Source of the DNA: Mnemiopsis leidyi
Taxonomy: Eukaryota > Ctenophora > Tentaculata > Lobata > Bolinopsidae
Length of the DNA: 58,269 nt
Reading direction: 5' to 3'
NCBI GenBank assembly: GCA_000226015.1
Contig: JH153050.1
Span: forward strand, 198,795 to 257,063
Positions 23,801 to 37,200 of the stretch are shown piece by piece (position 1 is the stretch's first letter; each line of letters starts with the position of its first letter). The notes below the pieces were generated by a model. The model did no database searches. It was not told the origin of the DNA and saw only the letters and a list, made by a program, of their open reading frames with translations. The position numbers were made by a program, and so were the translations under genes.

Positions 23801-26800
23801 ATGGCCCGATTTGATACTCTAGATGGCATTGCTCCTCAGACATCTTCTGAAAAAATAACTCAAGAACAATCACCAGCGATAAAACATTCAACAGCGAGAG
23901 TTGAAGCCAAAATCAATTTCAATGCATTACTGAACCCGTTGTCAAGCCTGATAAGCCCCTACAATTTCATCACACCGCTCCAAGGCCGATCGCCGGAAGA
24001 TTACGAGTCTGGCCATGATCTATCTCCAATATTTGAAGGTAATGAGGAACCTGGTCATGATCTATCTCCAATATCTGAAGGAAATGAGGATGGATATAGT
24101 CCTCACGATAAAGATTTGATGAAGATAGCTGGCATTTCTGATTCTCCTATGACAGATCCCCGGGACCATTCTTTAACGACAATTCTTCATTCGCAGCTTG
24201 ATGAAGCAGTCTCAAATGATTTTCAGGATGAGTTGCCTTCCAATCAAGAACGGGTCATAAGGTTAGAACAACCTACTAAGGAGGAAAATCTCGCTGAAAT
24301 TACCGCAGCGGTTTCTGTAACCCCTTACTTTGGAGAAGTTGACGGGAATAAATCTGCTGAAAGGAAAACGGAGTGTGTTGCAAATCACTATGAAGGTGAA
24401 GTTATTGAGGATAGGGGAATTCCCGCTCAAAACGTTACAAGAAGGAGTATGGGAATTACCAGTCCTAGAATTTCACGAAGACCCAGATTGGAAACTATTC
24501 ATGCTGACGTTGAGTCTGAAATGAACACAGGTTCTAACTCAAAGTTGGTAAATAAAACTAGATTTGACTTAAATCCTTCATTTATTGACTCTCAATCTGG
24601 TAAACTTAAAGAAAAGGAAAATAAACCCTCTAGAAATAAAATGTCGTTACTTGCGAAAGTTAAACATAAGGTTAAATCTGTGAAACATGCAGTTTCTAAA
24701 AAGACGCATAAAACTGATGAGCTGACCAAGGATAAAAGCGTATCAGACTCTCAGTCAAACCTGTGTCCTCGTTCACCTACAAGTCCAAAATCAAGCGTTG
24801 CCACTACCAGTACAACCTCGAATCTTCACGAACCTTCGAAACTGGTTGATAGAAAAGTATCAAATATCAGCAAAACGGGAGATCCGACAACCGGTGGCCC
24901 AATAACAAAAAGAACAAGTTTCGGTTCAGACTCAATTTCCGAAACCAGGTCGACAGATTTGTACAACATAGACCGAAGACATTCAGAGAGTTCCAAACAC
25001 AACATGGAGTTTGCTGATTATCGCTTTATCCCATTTAAAATAAGAAGAGCAAGCGACTATGAACTGGACAGAAAAATTAGATCAAGAAAAGTTAGCGACC
25101 ATGAACATCAAAGAAACATTGGATCTAGAAGAGTGAGCGATCAAGAGCCTTACAGTCAATCCCGCCCTAAGCGAAGTAACCATGGAGACTTCAAACAAAC
25201 GGGCTATACCAGACAAACAGGCGTGCTCATGGAGCACGAGACAACTTTGGATGGAGAGACATATCGTAGCGAGGGAGATATCTACAACCTGATTTCCAGA
25301 CATCAACACAAGAACCAGCACAGCAGTATCCACAGTCTTAACTCGGTCTCACATACTTCACCAAGAGACGAAGTAGACCTCACACGTAGATCAGAGACAG
25401 CTCCTGATGGACTAAGTCTAAGGAGTGAAGGTTCTGTTAACAGCCGTTACTTGCTTTCAGCAAATTCTGCTCTGAGCCTTAACAGTCCAATGTACGCTGG
25501 TTTTCCCAGTTCTGAATTCGGAGAGAGGCAGTTCAGTCACTTTAGTGATATAACCCGGCGAGTTTCAGACAGCTACATTAATAAGAGCTGGACTATGGAG
25601 CACGAAACAGCGCTCGATCATGTAAGCAGGGTGGGAACGAAGAGAGTTGGTATGAGACGGTGTTCCTCAGCAGCCACAATGCAGCACATGCCAATTAAGC
25701 GCGAGATTCCATTTCTGATGGAGAGGGAGACTAGTTTTGACGGGGTTAAAAGTTCGTCAGTTTCAACACAGAGAAATATTGTTCATTCAAAAGTTGAACA
25801 GAGGTTGGTTAACGAGGAATGTTATCGAAAAATACGACATTACGACAAGTTTGATAATTTCCATGCTGATGCTTTTAGTACAAGTAGAGTTGTTTTTGAA
25901 CAGTTAAGGAACCTCACCAAGAAAACATTGTACAAAATTCATCTTTTTACATAGAAATTAGAATAAAAATCTAAACCAATTTCAGGTATATTCCAGAAAG
26001 AAAAAAAGCCTTTTCCATGATAAACTTGATAGAACGAGAGACAAGTTTCGACGGTATACATAGGAGTAGGATTGAACAGGAGAAAGTATCTTCAACGTCT
26101 CGGACCGCATTTTCCACTAACAGTCATCTTGCTAAGAGTCTGACAATTCTACCAAACAATAGAACAAATTCCATATATCATGACCTTGGGAGTATGGAAT
26201 ACGAAACCACTCTTGACAGAAGGAACAGTCAACATGATCCAAACGATATACAAAGAGGGAACGCGATGTTTATGCAGTATGAAACAACACTAGATAGGTC
26301 ACATGAGGTGAAATCTAAAGCTAAATCCATGGATAATCTCAAAGACAATCTTATCAAAAATTTAGGTACACTTTTAATGTTTGTCTTTGTTGCGTTATTC
26401 AATCCGATATTTTATCATTCAATAATCACATTAATAATGTGACTTTTAGTTTTACGATTTGATTGGTTCGGCCACAGTTAAAAAGTAAAACAGTTTTGAT
26501 GATTAACAATTTATTTCTCAGGTTCCAGTGGGAAGCAAATAACTCGACACCGCGCATCTCTCGATAGTGTTCAGACACAGAGGCTCTTCCTAACTTCTTC
26601 ATTATCTATGAACCCTAGATCAAGGCAAACACTTCAAGAAAGGCAAGCCACCATGAGCGGCAACGACATTATGCAGTATGAAACAACATTGGACAGTTCC
26701 TGGGCACGGTCAGGGCGGGGTCAATCAGAAATTCTCCAAGCAAGGTCCATGGTCAACTTGAATACGAATCATGGCTTTGGGGAGGCGTCAGGTGATCAAT

Positions 26801-27771
26801 ATATCGACATATGTTTAATGAGCAGAAGACATGAACAGATATCAGTAAATGTAATCATGTTCAATCAAGAAGCTATAGACAGGACAAATTACGATTTGAT
26901 TGATTTGAAAATTTAACGCTTTATTTTTGTAACAGTGCGCCACTTTTCAGGATTTCGAGAGGAGACCGCTGACGATCATATTCCTTTTGGACAAAATTCA
27001 CAATACCACAACATCACATGCTCCAGAAAGCTATCACATGATCAGCTAGGAAGCAGTATGGAAGTGAAACAGGACATATCACGAGATCTCGTTAAAAACA
27101 GCACACTGCCAGGGAGTCTGAGGAGCTCTGGGAGACTAAGGAGTGTGTCCACCCCCAACATAGCTCCACCAGTTAACCTTGTTGGTTACAGCAGGGTTCA
27201 GGGAGGGGGAGCTAGAAACAGTACAGGTGTGATGGAGTATGAAACTTCTATTGATCCACCTGTTAGGCGGATTGCTCCATCTAAACCACCAAGAAGTCGG
27301 AGACAAGCAGTTGTTGAGATGGAGACGAGTTTTGGAGGTTCATCAGACCGACTTCCAGAGAAACTCTCGAACTCCATGGTTAACCTGACTGACAGCCAAT
27401 ACGATACAACTGTCAGAGTAACGTCACCGGAAAGGGGTTCGCAGCAGTTATCTCACCGACAAATAAGTGTATCCATGATGGAGTTGAGGAACAGTCCAAG
27501 AAAAAACCGGCTCAACTCTGTGAGTGAAGTAGGGACTACTCAAGATTGTGAAGCGACAAGACCTAAATTTGGTGTGAAACCAGATAAATCCTTCTCAATA
27601 TCCATGGTAAATATAAAGACCCCTGCTGGGATAGACAACGGTGTTATAAGCATTGGAAGAAGACATTCTCAAGCGGGAAGAAAGGCGGTATTTTCACCTC
27701 CAACTCAAGGTAGATACAGACGTTGGAGCGAGCTGCCTAGACCGAGCGAGAATATTGTTGAGGATACATGA
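17888..27771 (+). CDS. Giant repetitive protein with a 7.2 kb exon
   Basis: Five exons close in phase: 17888-17940 (donor ATCAG|GTAAGC), 18571-25803, 25986-26365, 26522-26791, 26951-27771 (TGA). This gives about 2918 residues if ATG ATG at 17888 is the start; the frame stays open upstream, so earlier exons are possible. There is no signal peptide and no membrane segment. In order: a short Leu-rich start; a Ser/Asp-rich region with a strongly basic stretch at about 400-445 (KRKKSKKRKVETDK, nuclear-signal-like); 30 or so EPITK-type repeats at about 570-1450; an acidic Ser-rich region; then an Arg/Ser-rich tail with RRxS sites (RRASD, RKVSD, RRVSD, RRHS) and repeated M-[EQ]-x-E-T-[TSA]-[LFI]-D and SMVNL motifs. 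It is probably disordered, cytoplasmic or nuclear, and heavily phosphorylated. I do not recognise a family. AATAAA at 27964 and 27971 supports the 3' end. Confidence 0.82.
20230..22860 (+). repeat. Coding repeat array: EPITK-type units of about 29 residues
   Basis: Some thirty imperfect units of about 87 bp, all in frame. A typical unit reads EPITKSKPVIPSD followed by MKPVTTAEPVDTSVDK; a second flavour has TGSLKPSDKELERSAEPID. Units alternate and vary in length, as expected from repeated unequal exchange with selection to keep the frame. Composition is Lys, Glu, Pro, Thr and Val with almost no Trp, Cys or Tyr, so an extended charged spacer or PEVK-like spring is likely. Long antisense frames over this stretch come from the repeat. 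Confidence 0.9.
25228..27342 (+). repeat. Dispersed coding motif M-[EQ]-x-E-T-[TSA]-[LFI]-D
   Basis: Nine copies, two of them degenerate, of a short motif in the giant protein: MEHETTLD, MEHETALD, MERETSFD, IERETSFD, MEYETTLD, MQYETTLD (twice), MEYETSID and VEMETSFG. A weaker form, SETAPDG, lies at about 25400. Spacing is irregular (60-550 bases) and copies fall in four exons, so this is a retained binding motif, not a tandem array. It often occurs with a second motif, S-M-[VDI]-N-[LI]. Confidence 0.88.
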
Positions 27772-27963
27772 TCCTGGGAGGCGGAGAGTGGGGTTTAAGA
27801 TATTTTTAGGTTCATTTTAAAAGCCTTCATTGGATTCAAAAAATATTAATGTTAATGTCTGATTGTTACGAAATGCTTTTTTATGATAAAGTGTACCAGG
27901 GCTACGTTTTCTATTTTCATTTAATCGCAATCTTGGAGTTGATAAATTTGTTTTTAAGGAACG

Positions 27964-27976
27964 AATAAACAATAAA
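27964..27976 (+). terminator. Poly(A) signals for the giant gene
   Basis: Two AATAAA hexamers 7 bases apart, about 195 bases after the stop codon. Confidence 0.55.
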
Positions 27977-28216
27977 CGTTTAAACATCACATCATCAATG
28001 TATTATTTCGTAAATGAACAGCTTATCAATGAACAAATACATTATCAATGAATTTTAACTACATTAATTTTACATGAGTGTACGAAATTAGGTTAAGTTT
28101 TAGGAGTTTTCGAAAGAGCTACTCGGATTAATGGGATTTCACGCCGTCATATCTTACGGTTTTATAAAAATCGCATATATTTATTTTGTCAAAAAACAAA
28201 AATTGTTTGAACTAAA

Positions 28217-31200
28217 TTAACTTACTTGGCCAATTGCGTCGTCTTCCTCGTCTTCGTCGACTGCCTGAAAAATTCAAAATAAACTTTAGTATCAGTATTC
28301 AGTAAGGTAGCACTGACAATGTACAAAAATATATGTCGGAAGCACAAAACTGGAATGCTTCATGGAATTATAACATTTAAAGGATTTAAAGTTAAAAACT
28401 GTGTATAAATTATAATTGTGCTCATTTGGCGGGAACGAAGGATGCTGTGCTGCATCAGCACAATGGTTGACCACAATAAGAAAAAGATTTTTGGTCATAT
28501 TGCAATTTTTCAAATTCCCAAAATTCTAAATTAATGCAGTGCTTCAAAATACACTGTGAACAGATGATAACGAACATTAATGCAGTTTGTGCCTGCAGTT
28601 GAAATGTCCAGCTAGAATGTGCTAGAACGTTTAGCTAGAATGTGCTACAATGTTCTGGAACGTTAAATCTACATTCTTGTTTGAAAGTTTCGAGGCTGCT
28701 TCTATAATTACCGTCAGAAAGGTCTGTTGACGACTCATTTTCCTTGACTCAGTTACCTGATGTAAAGTTCTTACAGTAACTTTATATACGAAATTGCTTT
28801 TCTCAGAGTATTACTATTACCTAGCCTAGCCCCTGAAAAATAATCCTGCTGCAGTATCATCATATTTCCAAACATTTAAGATTTTTCTTTTTTATCTACA
28901 TACACACTGCTCCGAATTAGAACAAAATCGTGATATTTAACCCAATTGCCACATTATAGCGCTGGCAAGCGCGACCGGGGAAAAAACTCCCGCCCCTCTT
29001 GCCAGGGCCCAACAAAGCCCCCTTTACCTAGGCCAAGGAGGGGCCGAAGGCCCCGACGCAGGCCCGTTGTCGGAGGAGGGGGCCGAAGGCCCCCGACGAC
29101 TCGGCCGAACAAGCGCCCCTCTTGGAAAAAGTTTTCAACAAAAGTTGAAAAACTTGCCAGCGCTATTATACACGATTACGTAAAACTCAAAACTCGGCTA
29201 TCCAGAAAACCACTTTCCCGATTAGTTAGAAACTTGAAACTTTGCAGTTTTTGTCTTGAGTATGTATCTACGTGAANNNNNNNNNNNAGTTGTAGTTTTA
29301 GATGAAGTTGTAGATGCCAGATGAAGATTTGTTAGGATTGGAAGACTTTTAATATTAAACATTATAGAGCGCGAAGTGGTAATGTAAAAAATCCAGGTAC
29401 GCGTAGCCATAAAAACTCAAAAGCAAGCGACCGAGAGAAAGTTGACGGAGTTACCCCGGGCTTAATCGGAATATCAGTTTATTTTAAAAGAGAACAGCCA
29501 AGACACTCTCCCCGGTCAAAGGGAGCAACCAATTTATTGGTTTTTGGAAAATTATAACCTCTGCCAACAACGGTTGCTACTTGATTTGACACATACTCGG
29601 TTTAACATTAACAACAATCCTATAAGAGTATGAGAGGGTCTGGCCGATACTCAGTACTACTATGAACCAAAAAGTAGTAATGCTCTAGATACCCTTGGCC
29701 TTTGTCTACAAGTACTACGGTTTATGTAGATTGATCTTAAGATCTTAGACTAATGATCTCTTTACGGTTGGCCGACTATAAATGTCGGGCAAACATTGTT
29801 TGTAGCATTACGAAGCACGTCGACCGGACAGTAAAGCATTTACAGGTATTGCAGCGTTTATATATGTATGTAAGTGCATTTACAGTCCAACACTAATCAT
29901 TCTTGGTTCCCGTGATATTGGAATTGCTTGTCTAGATAATCATATGGTTCATAATGAAGGTTAGCAGGATTTACACCTGAACATGCCATACTTAAACCAA
30001 ACCACAGGAAATCAAGCAACGTCGTCTTGATCACTTTATGTGATTGTAGAACAATACAAACATGGCGAGTGTAGGAACACACCGAAATAGAACAGTTGCC
30101 TATGAAATCATGCCATCTTCTCTCTCTGCAGGATCTGTACTTAAGTTCATTTTCCCATTCCTCTCTCTTAAGCTCCCATTTGTTGTTTCTGTGTTCATTC
30201 CTTGCTTTTTGCAAAAAAACGTATGAACGCAATCATCCCATATAGCAAGCACATTTAAAGGTGAACTACATATAACCTCAGAACAAGAAGATAAAATTTA
30301 TGCTAATCCTAATGTGGCTGTTTTTGCACTCTCTGCTGCAGATCTCGGGATGTGCAGGAAATGATGGTAAGAATTTTTCCCTTTATCACCTTATTTGTGA
30401 GTTACCTCAAATAAATTTCTACCTTGCTGTTTGAGTACAGGATTTATCCTGGTAATTATGCTCGGAGGATATCAGTGACGCGATTCCCACTACAGTGTAA
30501 GCTGCAGTGTAGCTGTAAAGTCTACCGCCATTCAGAATAAGTGTGAACTTGCATATCAGGAGATCACGAATTCTGCTTGGTACTCATCAGGTCCTTAAGA
30601 ACGCCACTGTGTGTTGATATGCATGACATATGTACTTCCTACATAGTAGAAGCAACGCACGGCCCATTTCGGACTTGCACGAGTTATAATTATTATTTTT
30701 TTTGTTTGATTACGAAGGAGATACTGGAAAGATAATTGTATCTTGACTCTCCAACAAGAGAACGGAAATGATAACCCAGAGGTTTTATGTTAATAAAATT
30801 CATAGTCCGGCCATCCGTCTCCGTATGTAAACGCTTAGACTGGACAACTTACTGGAAAAGAAATGTCGTTTCGGTTCAGTTCACATTGCTAGATGATGCT
30901 TCGGTCGAAAAATGATTAACAAACATTTCCTGTCTTTGTCATTTCTCAGATCATTTTCCAAGTATATTTTTGCCAGATTGCCAAAAATTCTCTTCAATTA
31001 CAGAAATTAAAAAAAGACTAAAATCATTTATGGTGTTCAAGTCACCATATTATCATGGTCATTTAAGGAACTTGAAACCTAAACTACTTGTCTCAGTGTC
31101 TCACCAATGAAGATGCTTTTTATTTTTCCCTTCAATTTTGATAAAACAACTTCAGTCATAAAGTAGAAGCATAAACTCAATTTTAAAGATAAATCTTAAA

Positions 31201-34200
31201 AGTTTCGGTATTAAGGGTCTACATTTAATCATCGTTGTCCCCACTCCCTAGTACAATGTATATGACATATTTCCTACTCATACATATTGAGCTGAATTAA
31301 CAATTTGTTGTTTTGTCCTCTGATAATGCTTTTATATTTATTAAATTTTACTTGCACCTACTCCTACGACCTACTCTCTTGATAGCAATCACTTTTTCCA
31401 ATGTCAAACAATTCACTAATTCAGCCGATGTATAAACTGTTAAACAGAATTTCGTGTCTGCCACACGTATCAAGCCAATAACATTTCCGTGAGAGTGTGA
31501 GATTCAAAAGCCAATTGGGAATGACACGTGATTTTTCCTCGATCACGTGATCTCTCGATCACATGGTCAATTAGTGATCATATTCTTTATTTTTTACTTT
31601 TCAACGTCAATTACAAATTTTAATGTTGATAGTTTTTCATACCATTTAAGTCAACAAACCCGTTATTGAAAGGGATAAAAGAAAGGAAATAAGATCTTAC
31701 CCTCTGGTTATTGTGATTACCGTTCGCTACTATTCCACCTTCCTTTATCGCGGGCAGCGTATTATTGGTCGGCTCCTCGAACTGAAATATTTGCTGTTTT
31801 TACCCGCAAAAAGATTTTTTTGGTTGCTGTTTTTAGTTTGGATTCTTAAGCTAATAGGTTTTAAATCAAATTTTAAACTCAAGGAATTAACAAAGGACAC
31901 CTAATGCATAACTCAAATTTCACGAGTCGAAAAAAAATCTTGACCCTACGTATGACCAAAAATTTACTTTTCATAAACAACAGAAGTTATTTTTAGAAGT
32001 AACATCACGATCAAATCGTTTACAAAACCAAAATTGTTATTGAGTAGTCTTCACACTTGGATTACTTTACTAGCTGGTACGAACCCGTAATCTGACCTCC
32101 TAGTCTTCAAATCCTAATCCAAAAGTTAGAGTTCCAATTGAAAGATATCTGTTGCGTCATGATGAGCCGGGGAAACCTTTGACCGGGGCAGGGGTGTAAA
32201 GTTTCATTTCCAATGTTTGTACTCATATTTCTAGTCGTTTCTGTAGCAAGCGCTTCGAATTTCCTTTCGTTTCAGCCCCTCAACGAGGAAGATGTCGCAC
32301 TCCTCAGCTCAGAGAAACTCCGAAGCACGGATTACATTTATTTAACCATACAGTCGTACAAGGGTTACAAGTCCTGGCAGGGTGCCCTCATGGTCAGCAT
32401 CGGTCCCACCTACAACGCTGCTCATGACGGGAACGTGTGTCAGCGGTACAACCGAACCGACTACTCGCTCTCAGAATCAACCGCCGAAACGATCTGTAAA
32501 TTGAACTCCTTCGACAAGCTCGACTCTGTCCGACCCTTGGACTACTATGCGACATGGTGGGCAACTAAGGTCAGCTCCAGACTACGAAACCTGACCTGCA
32601 CTGACACGAGCTGCTCTTACACAAACGAAACGGAGTGCGATGGGTTTAGTTACTACACCACACTTTCCTGCTCCTGTCTCCCGGGACGGTACAAGACTAG
32701 GGAAGGTTGTAAGGAGTGCCCATTTGGGGCGACTGGATGCGGGGGCAACTCAACCACCTTTAACTGCACAGCAGGGTACGAGAAAAGAGGGGCTGACTGT
32801 GACAGTTGTGGGTCTGATGAGTTTTCTGACGGCAAGAAGTACAAGTGGTGTACTGAGTGTCCTTTAAGTGCTGTAGCTTACAGGGATCATTGTAAATGTA
32901 GAACTAAACCTGTGTGGGGATATGAGGATTACGATGAAGCCAAAGCGTGGGACTACGAAGATAACACGTGTGGCTGGTGTACAGAGGACACGTTTAAAAA
33001 TGAGACCTCTGGACGGTGCAGTGGTTGTCCGGAGGGGACTCACACTTACGGTGCTGGGAAAATAGGACTCTCCTCTTGCCTGTCTTGTGATCCTAGCAAG
33101 ATATCTATTTTCGGAAACTGCTTTAGTAAAGTGCTGTTTTACCTGATCATTGGTCTTGCCTGCGGCTTAGTTGTAATTTCGTGTTGTTGTTGTTGTTGTT
33201 GTTGCTGTTGCAGAAAGAACCGGTCTCAACCTCCGCGTGAGTCCGCTCTTACTATCCAACACAACCCAGCAGCGGAAGACAGGGCAGTGACACGTGAAAC
33301 TCACGTGACACGGGAAACCCATCTGGTTGTCCTGACAACCGCACAGATTGGAGGTTCAGCCAACAACACAACTGAACCTACAGTGCAACCATCACCACCT
33401 GTACAGCCTACCGAACAACCAGCAGTACAACCTACAGTTCAACCGTCTGCACCACCAGCTTCCTTTGATACACCAGCTTACAACCCAGCATTTGTACACC
33501 AAGGAGATCCAACTTGGCAACAGCAGACTCACCCCGGTAGTGAGATGACACCCGGTAACTGGCAGCAGCCTCCCGGAGTTAACTTAGCAACGACCTGGCA
33601 ACCTACTGGCAACCACCCTGACCCAGCGGCTGGGTGGCAACAACAACCCCCTCATTATGAATACACACCAGCTCCTGTCCAACCACCAGCTGGCCCCCTA
33701 CCTTCTTACTATGGACCTCCTCGTTACAGTGAGGTTATGAGACACGACCGTTGAGTTTAAACGGTTTTGGCAACTATTTTTGTGCGCATGGAGTTTTTAT
33801 CTTTCTCACAATGATGTTGATGTTTCATTTTTTATTTTCTGATGCTGAATATTTTGATTTAAAGCTGGCATTGAAAATTATTGAAACAAGGTAAACCGCC
33901 AAAAATTTTCGACTTTTATAGTAGACATTTTGTACTTTGATGATTTTTTATCATTTGTATGATTGCGTCTGCAGCGAGGAAAAACTGGTAATTCATCATG
34001 ATCAATATCACCACGGAACGACATTCCGTTGGAACGTTATGACTCTGCAAGAATCTAATTAAGACGACTCACCTGAATGTCGACATCCTCAATGTTCAAC
34101 TGGTGAGAGCAGCTCTGAGCCTCGGGAACGAAGCCGTGAAAACCGCGACTTCCCCCACTTATGTTCGGCAATTTTTCTGGCTGCAAGATTTTCATTTCAA

Positions 34201-37200
34201 CTCTCTAACTTTTATGTGGGATAGATAATAGTCATGTATGGGTGGTTTTATCGTGCGACTAAAACGTCTTGTGATGCGCGAAATGTGAGTAATAGTATTG
34301 TTGCTTGAACTAAATTAATATTTTAGGTTGAGGTGGAAGTGGATTCGAACTCGATGAAGTTAAGATAACACTGCAAAAATAGTGATGATAGAATACTATA
34401 ATCATCATTCATGCTGCATGCTGCATGATTGTGTGGTCCAAAAAACAACTCTTCAGTTTAAGTAATCCTAGCAAAATGATAATATTAAGGCAGCACACCC
34501 GTAATGTCAGACAATTAGGATTTAAACTATTATAGGAATTAAGATTAAAACTAGGAATAGATGATTCAGCAAATGCAAAATTTTGTTAACAGAATAAATT
34601 TGTCTTAGTATGGTGATCATGTCAATACAGTTATTTATGTAATATTGTCCTGCTTACCATGGATGCGATTCTGGTATAATTTATGTAATCAATATTGTCC
34701 TGCTTACCATGGATGTGATTCTGATATAATTTATGTAATCAATATTGTCCTGCTTACCATGGATGCGATTCTGGTATTGGCTCCCATTGTTGGGCAGGTA
34801 TCATCTCATCAGGGCTGGCTTTCAAACGTCGGTTTTGGGTGCTGCAGGTGTCTGTTTTCGTTCTTTCTGATTTTCTTGGTAGGATTTTACTTATCTCAGA
34901 AGGTATTGGAACCACTTGTTTTTAGTTCACGGAGGTTTGTTCGACAGTTCGAGAAAACCTCGTTCTAAGACAGAGTTATATTGTAGAATGTTAGACGTAT
35001 CTTTGTGCGGTGGTCCTTGCAAACATTTCTAGCGGTCATAGTGTTGGTAAATTTTCAATTTCCAACAGGGAATGTCCTAGAAACGACATGAAAAGAAAAC
35101 ACAAGAATTTTTACATTCGAATCGGCAGCTCTGTTTTTTGGTTAGGAGTAGCTGTGACATAATAATCACCAAAAGTTGTACATACATATCTGTTAAAATC
35201 TAGCTTTTCTTGGAGGCTGGAAGAAAATGCTTAGAGTGAGTAAGTATAGATTTGGGGGAACTTCACTGCGTATTTTTATGTGAACAAGAAGTAGGGATAC
35301 AATTTCCAAAATTTAAATCCTTGCTCAAAATCTGAGGAGTTTTGGAGCAGTGACATGCAAAATACAAGGCACAAAAATTTAAGGTTAAGATGCCACCAAT
35401 ACCATGGCCAGGCGTGCCATGTAAACATTTGAATATTGGACAAATTCTCTTGAAATTCCCACAATTTATCCCCATATTTGTCACTCGAACAATTTGATGA
35501 CAAATGCTAATTTTGACTGGATCAAGTCTCTTATCACTCTGGTTATCCTCTGTGATAGACAGATAATCCTTTCGTATGCACTATATGCAAAAACATCAAG
35601 ACATGACAGACAAAAGTAAACGAATTTGAACATCATGATTCAGACCAAATTGCTGTAGCAAAATGTAGCCTCTATCAAAATATAGCATGAAATCGTAAGC
35701 AGGCTATTAACAGGTCATTGCGTATAATTGTGTTATGCCAGCTGAGAGCTGCATGAAGCACTCTCTTTCTTCATTTGAACTAGTGCAACATGTTGTATGC
35801 TACTACTACATTAGTACATATAAGCGTACTTAAGACACTTTAGTTTTGAGTCATATTGGTACGGATCAGTGTATTATACTCTTAGCCTCTAAAACTTGTC
35901 GGTTGTCACTAAATATATATGTGGCACTGAAATGTGAACCTCATAAATCATGTAAGCCTTTCGAATGTATTGGCCCTATTCATCTTGTATAAGCATGCAC
36001 TCAATTGTATTACTATTAATCTTTAAGCTCATGCTATTGAGAACAACAATATACACGGAAAAATTCAGTTATCAAAATATCACTCAATTCTACAATCAAA
36101 TGTTGAGTGATAAGAAAATGAGAGTTCTTACTTATAGTTCTTACTCATAGTCAAATTTACTTCTAGTTCTAAAAGCACTTTCGTGTTGGACGTGATCAAT
36201 CGCCCCCTTAATATATTGGTGATTTATTTGTGGCCAAAGTCGGGCTTGTATGGCTTGTTTTCGTACCACCAAGAGTACAAGCAAAATCAAGCGGACATAT
36301 TAAGGCATTCGAAGGGCGGGCGTACACTAAAGCATGTATTGAACAATTTGCCATGGCGGATAAAGGTTAACAAGAGCAGGCAGAATTTACAAACCATATA
36401 TATCTATAAGGTATGCATCGGAGTTAGAATAACGGATAGCAGACAGAATGTAAGGTATATACATCGGAGTTAGAATAACGGATGGCAGACAGAATTAAAG
36501 GGGTACAATAACACTAGATAGATTATAGACAATACCGACTAAATACTGACTAACGCGGCTCAAATCTGAAATAAGTCTCACGAAGACATCACTAATTTCA
36601 ATAGCAATCATTAAATGAATTTCATGAACTAGCCCCACATTGGCTGAGACAGATAACCTTCTCTCCTGTTCTACGGAAATTATTAAACTGGAACTTCAGG
36701 CTTAGCTTAGTCAACGGGAATTACATAACAATGATCTGCGGTCTCGACATCAGTTAGTTCGCGTTAAACATCAGATTTTGCAGACTTCGAGTTAAAATTT
36801 CGGACCGTAAACCGAAACGTAACCACAAGCAGCGTTCATCGCATGGTAAATCCGAAAAGATGACCGAAATCCTGACCGTTCAAAATCCTGGCCGTCGGCC
36901 GAAAATTCTGTCGTTTTACACTGAGAAGGTGATTGACGGTCGTTACTATACTGACACAACTAAACTAACAAAACATTAACAGTCGGTATAATGGTGTGAT
37001 ACAGATCTCGATTCGGCCAGAGACAGCGAGTGTTTGCTTGTTAACATCGAATCAATTACAAGCACAAGATTTTAATGCCATGTGAATTATTATACTACTA
37101 TATCAGTACTAGTGACCGCTATTAATAATGCAGGTCAAAGAGATCAATCCAACAAAGGATTGGCAAATTTTAAACTTTGTATCTAAGTGTTTAAAATCAG

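Noticed and set aside
28946-29275. Arg/Pro-rich open frame in the TIR element and its partner at 41417-41719
   Set aside because: Frame is open because of high GC and internal palindromes; the two copies diverge at both ends and lie in a non-autonomous element.
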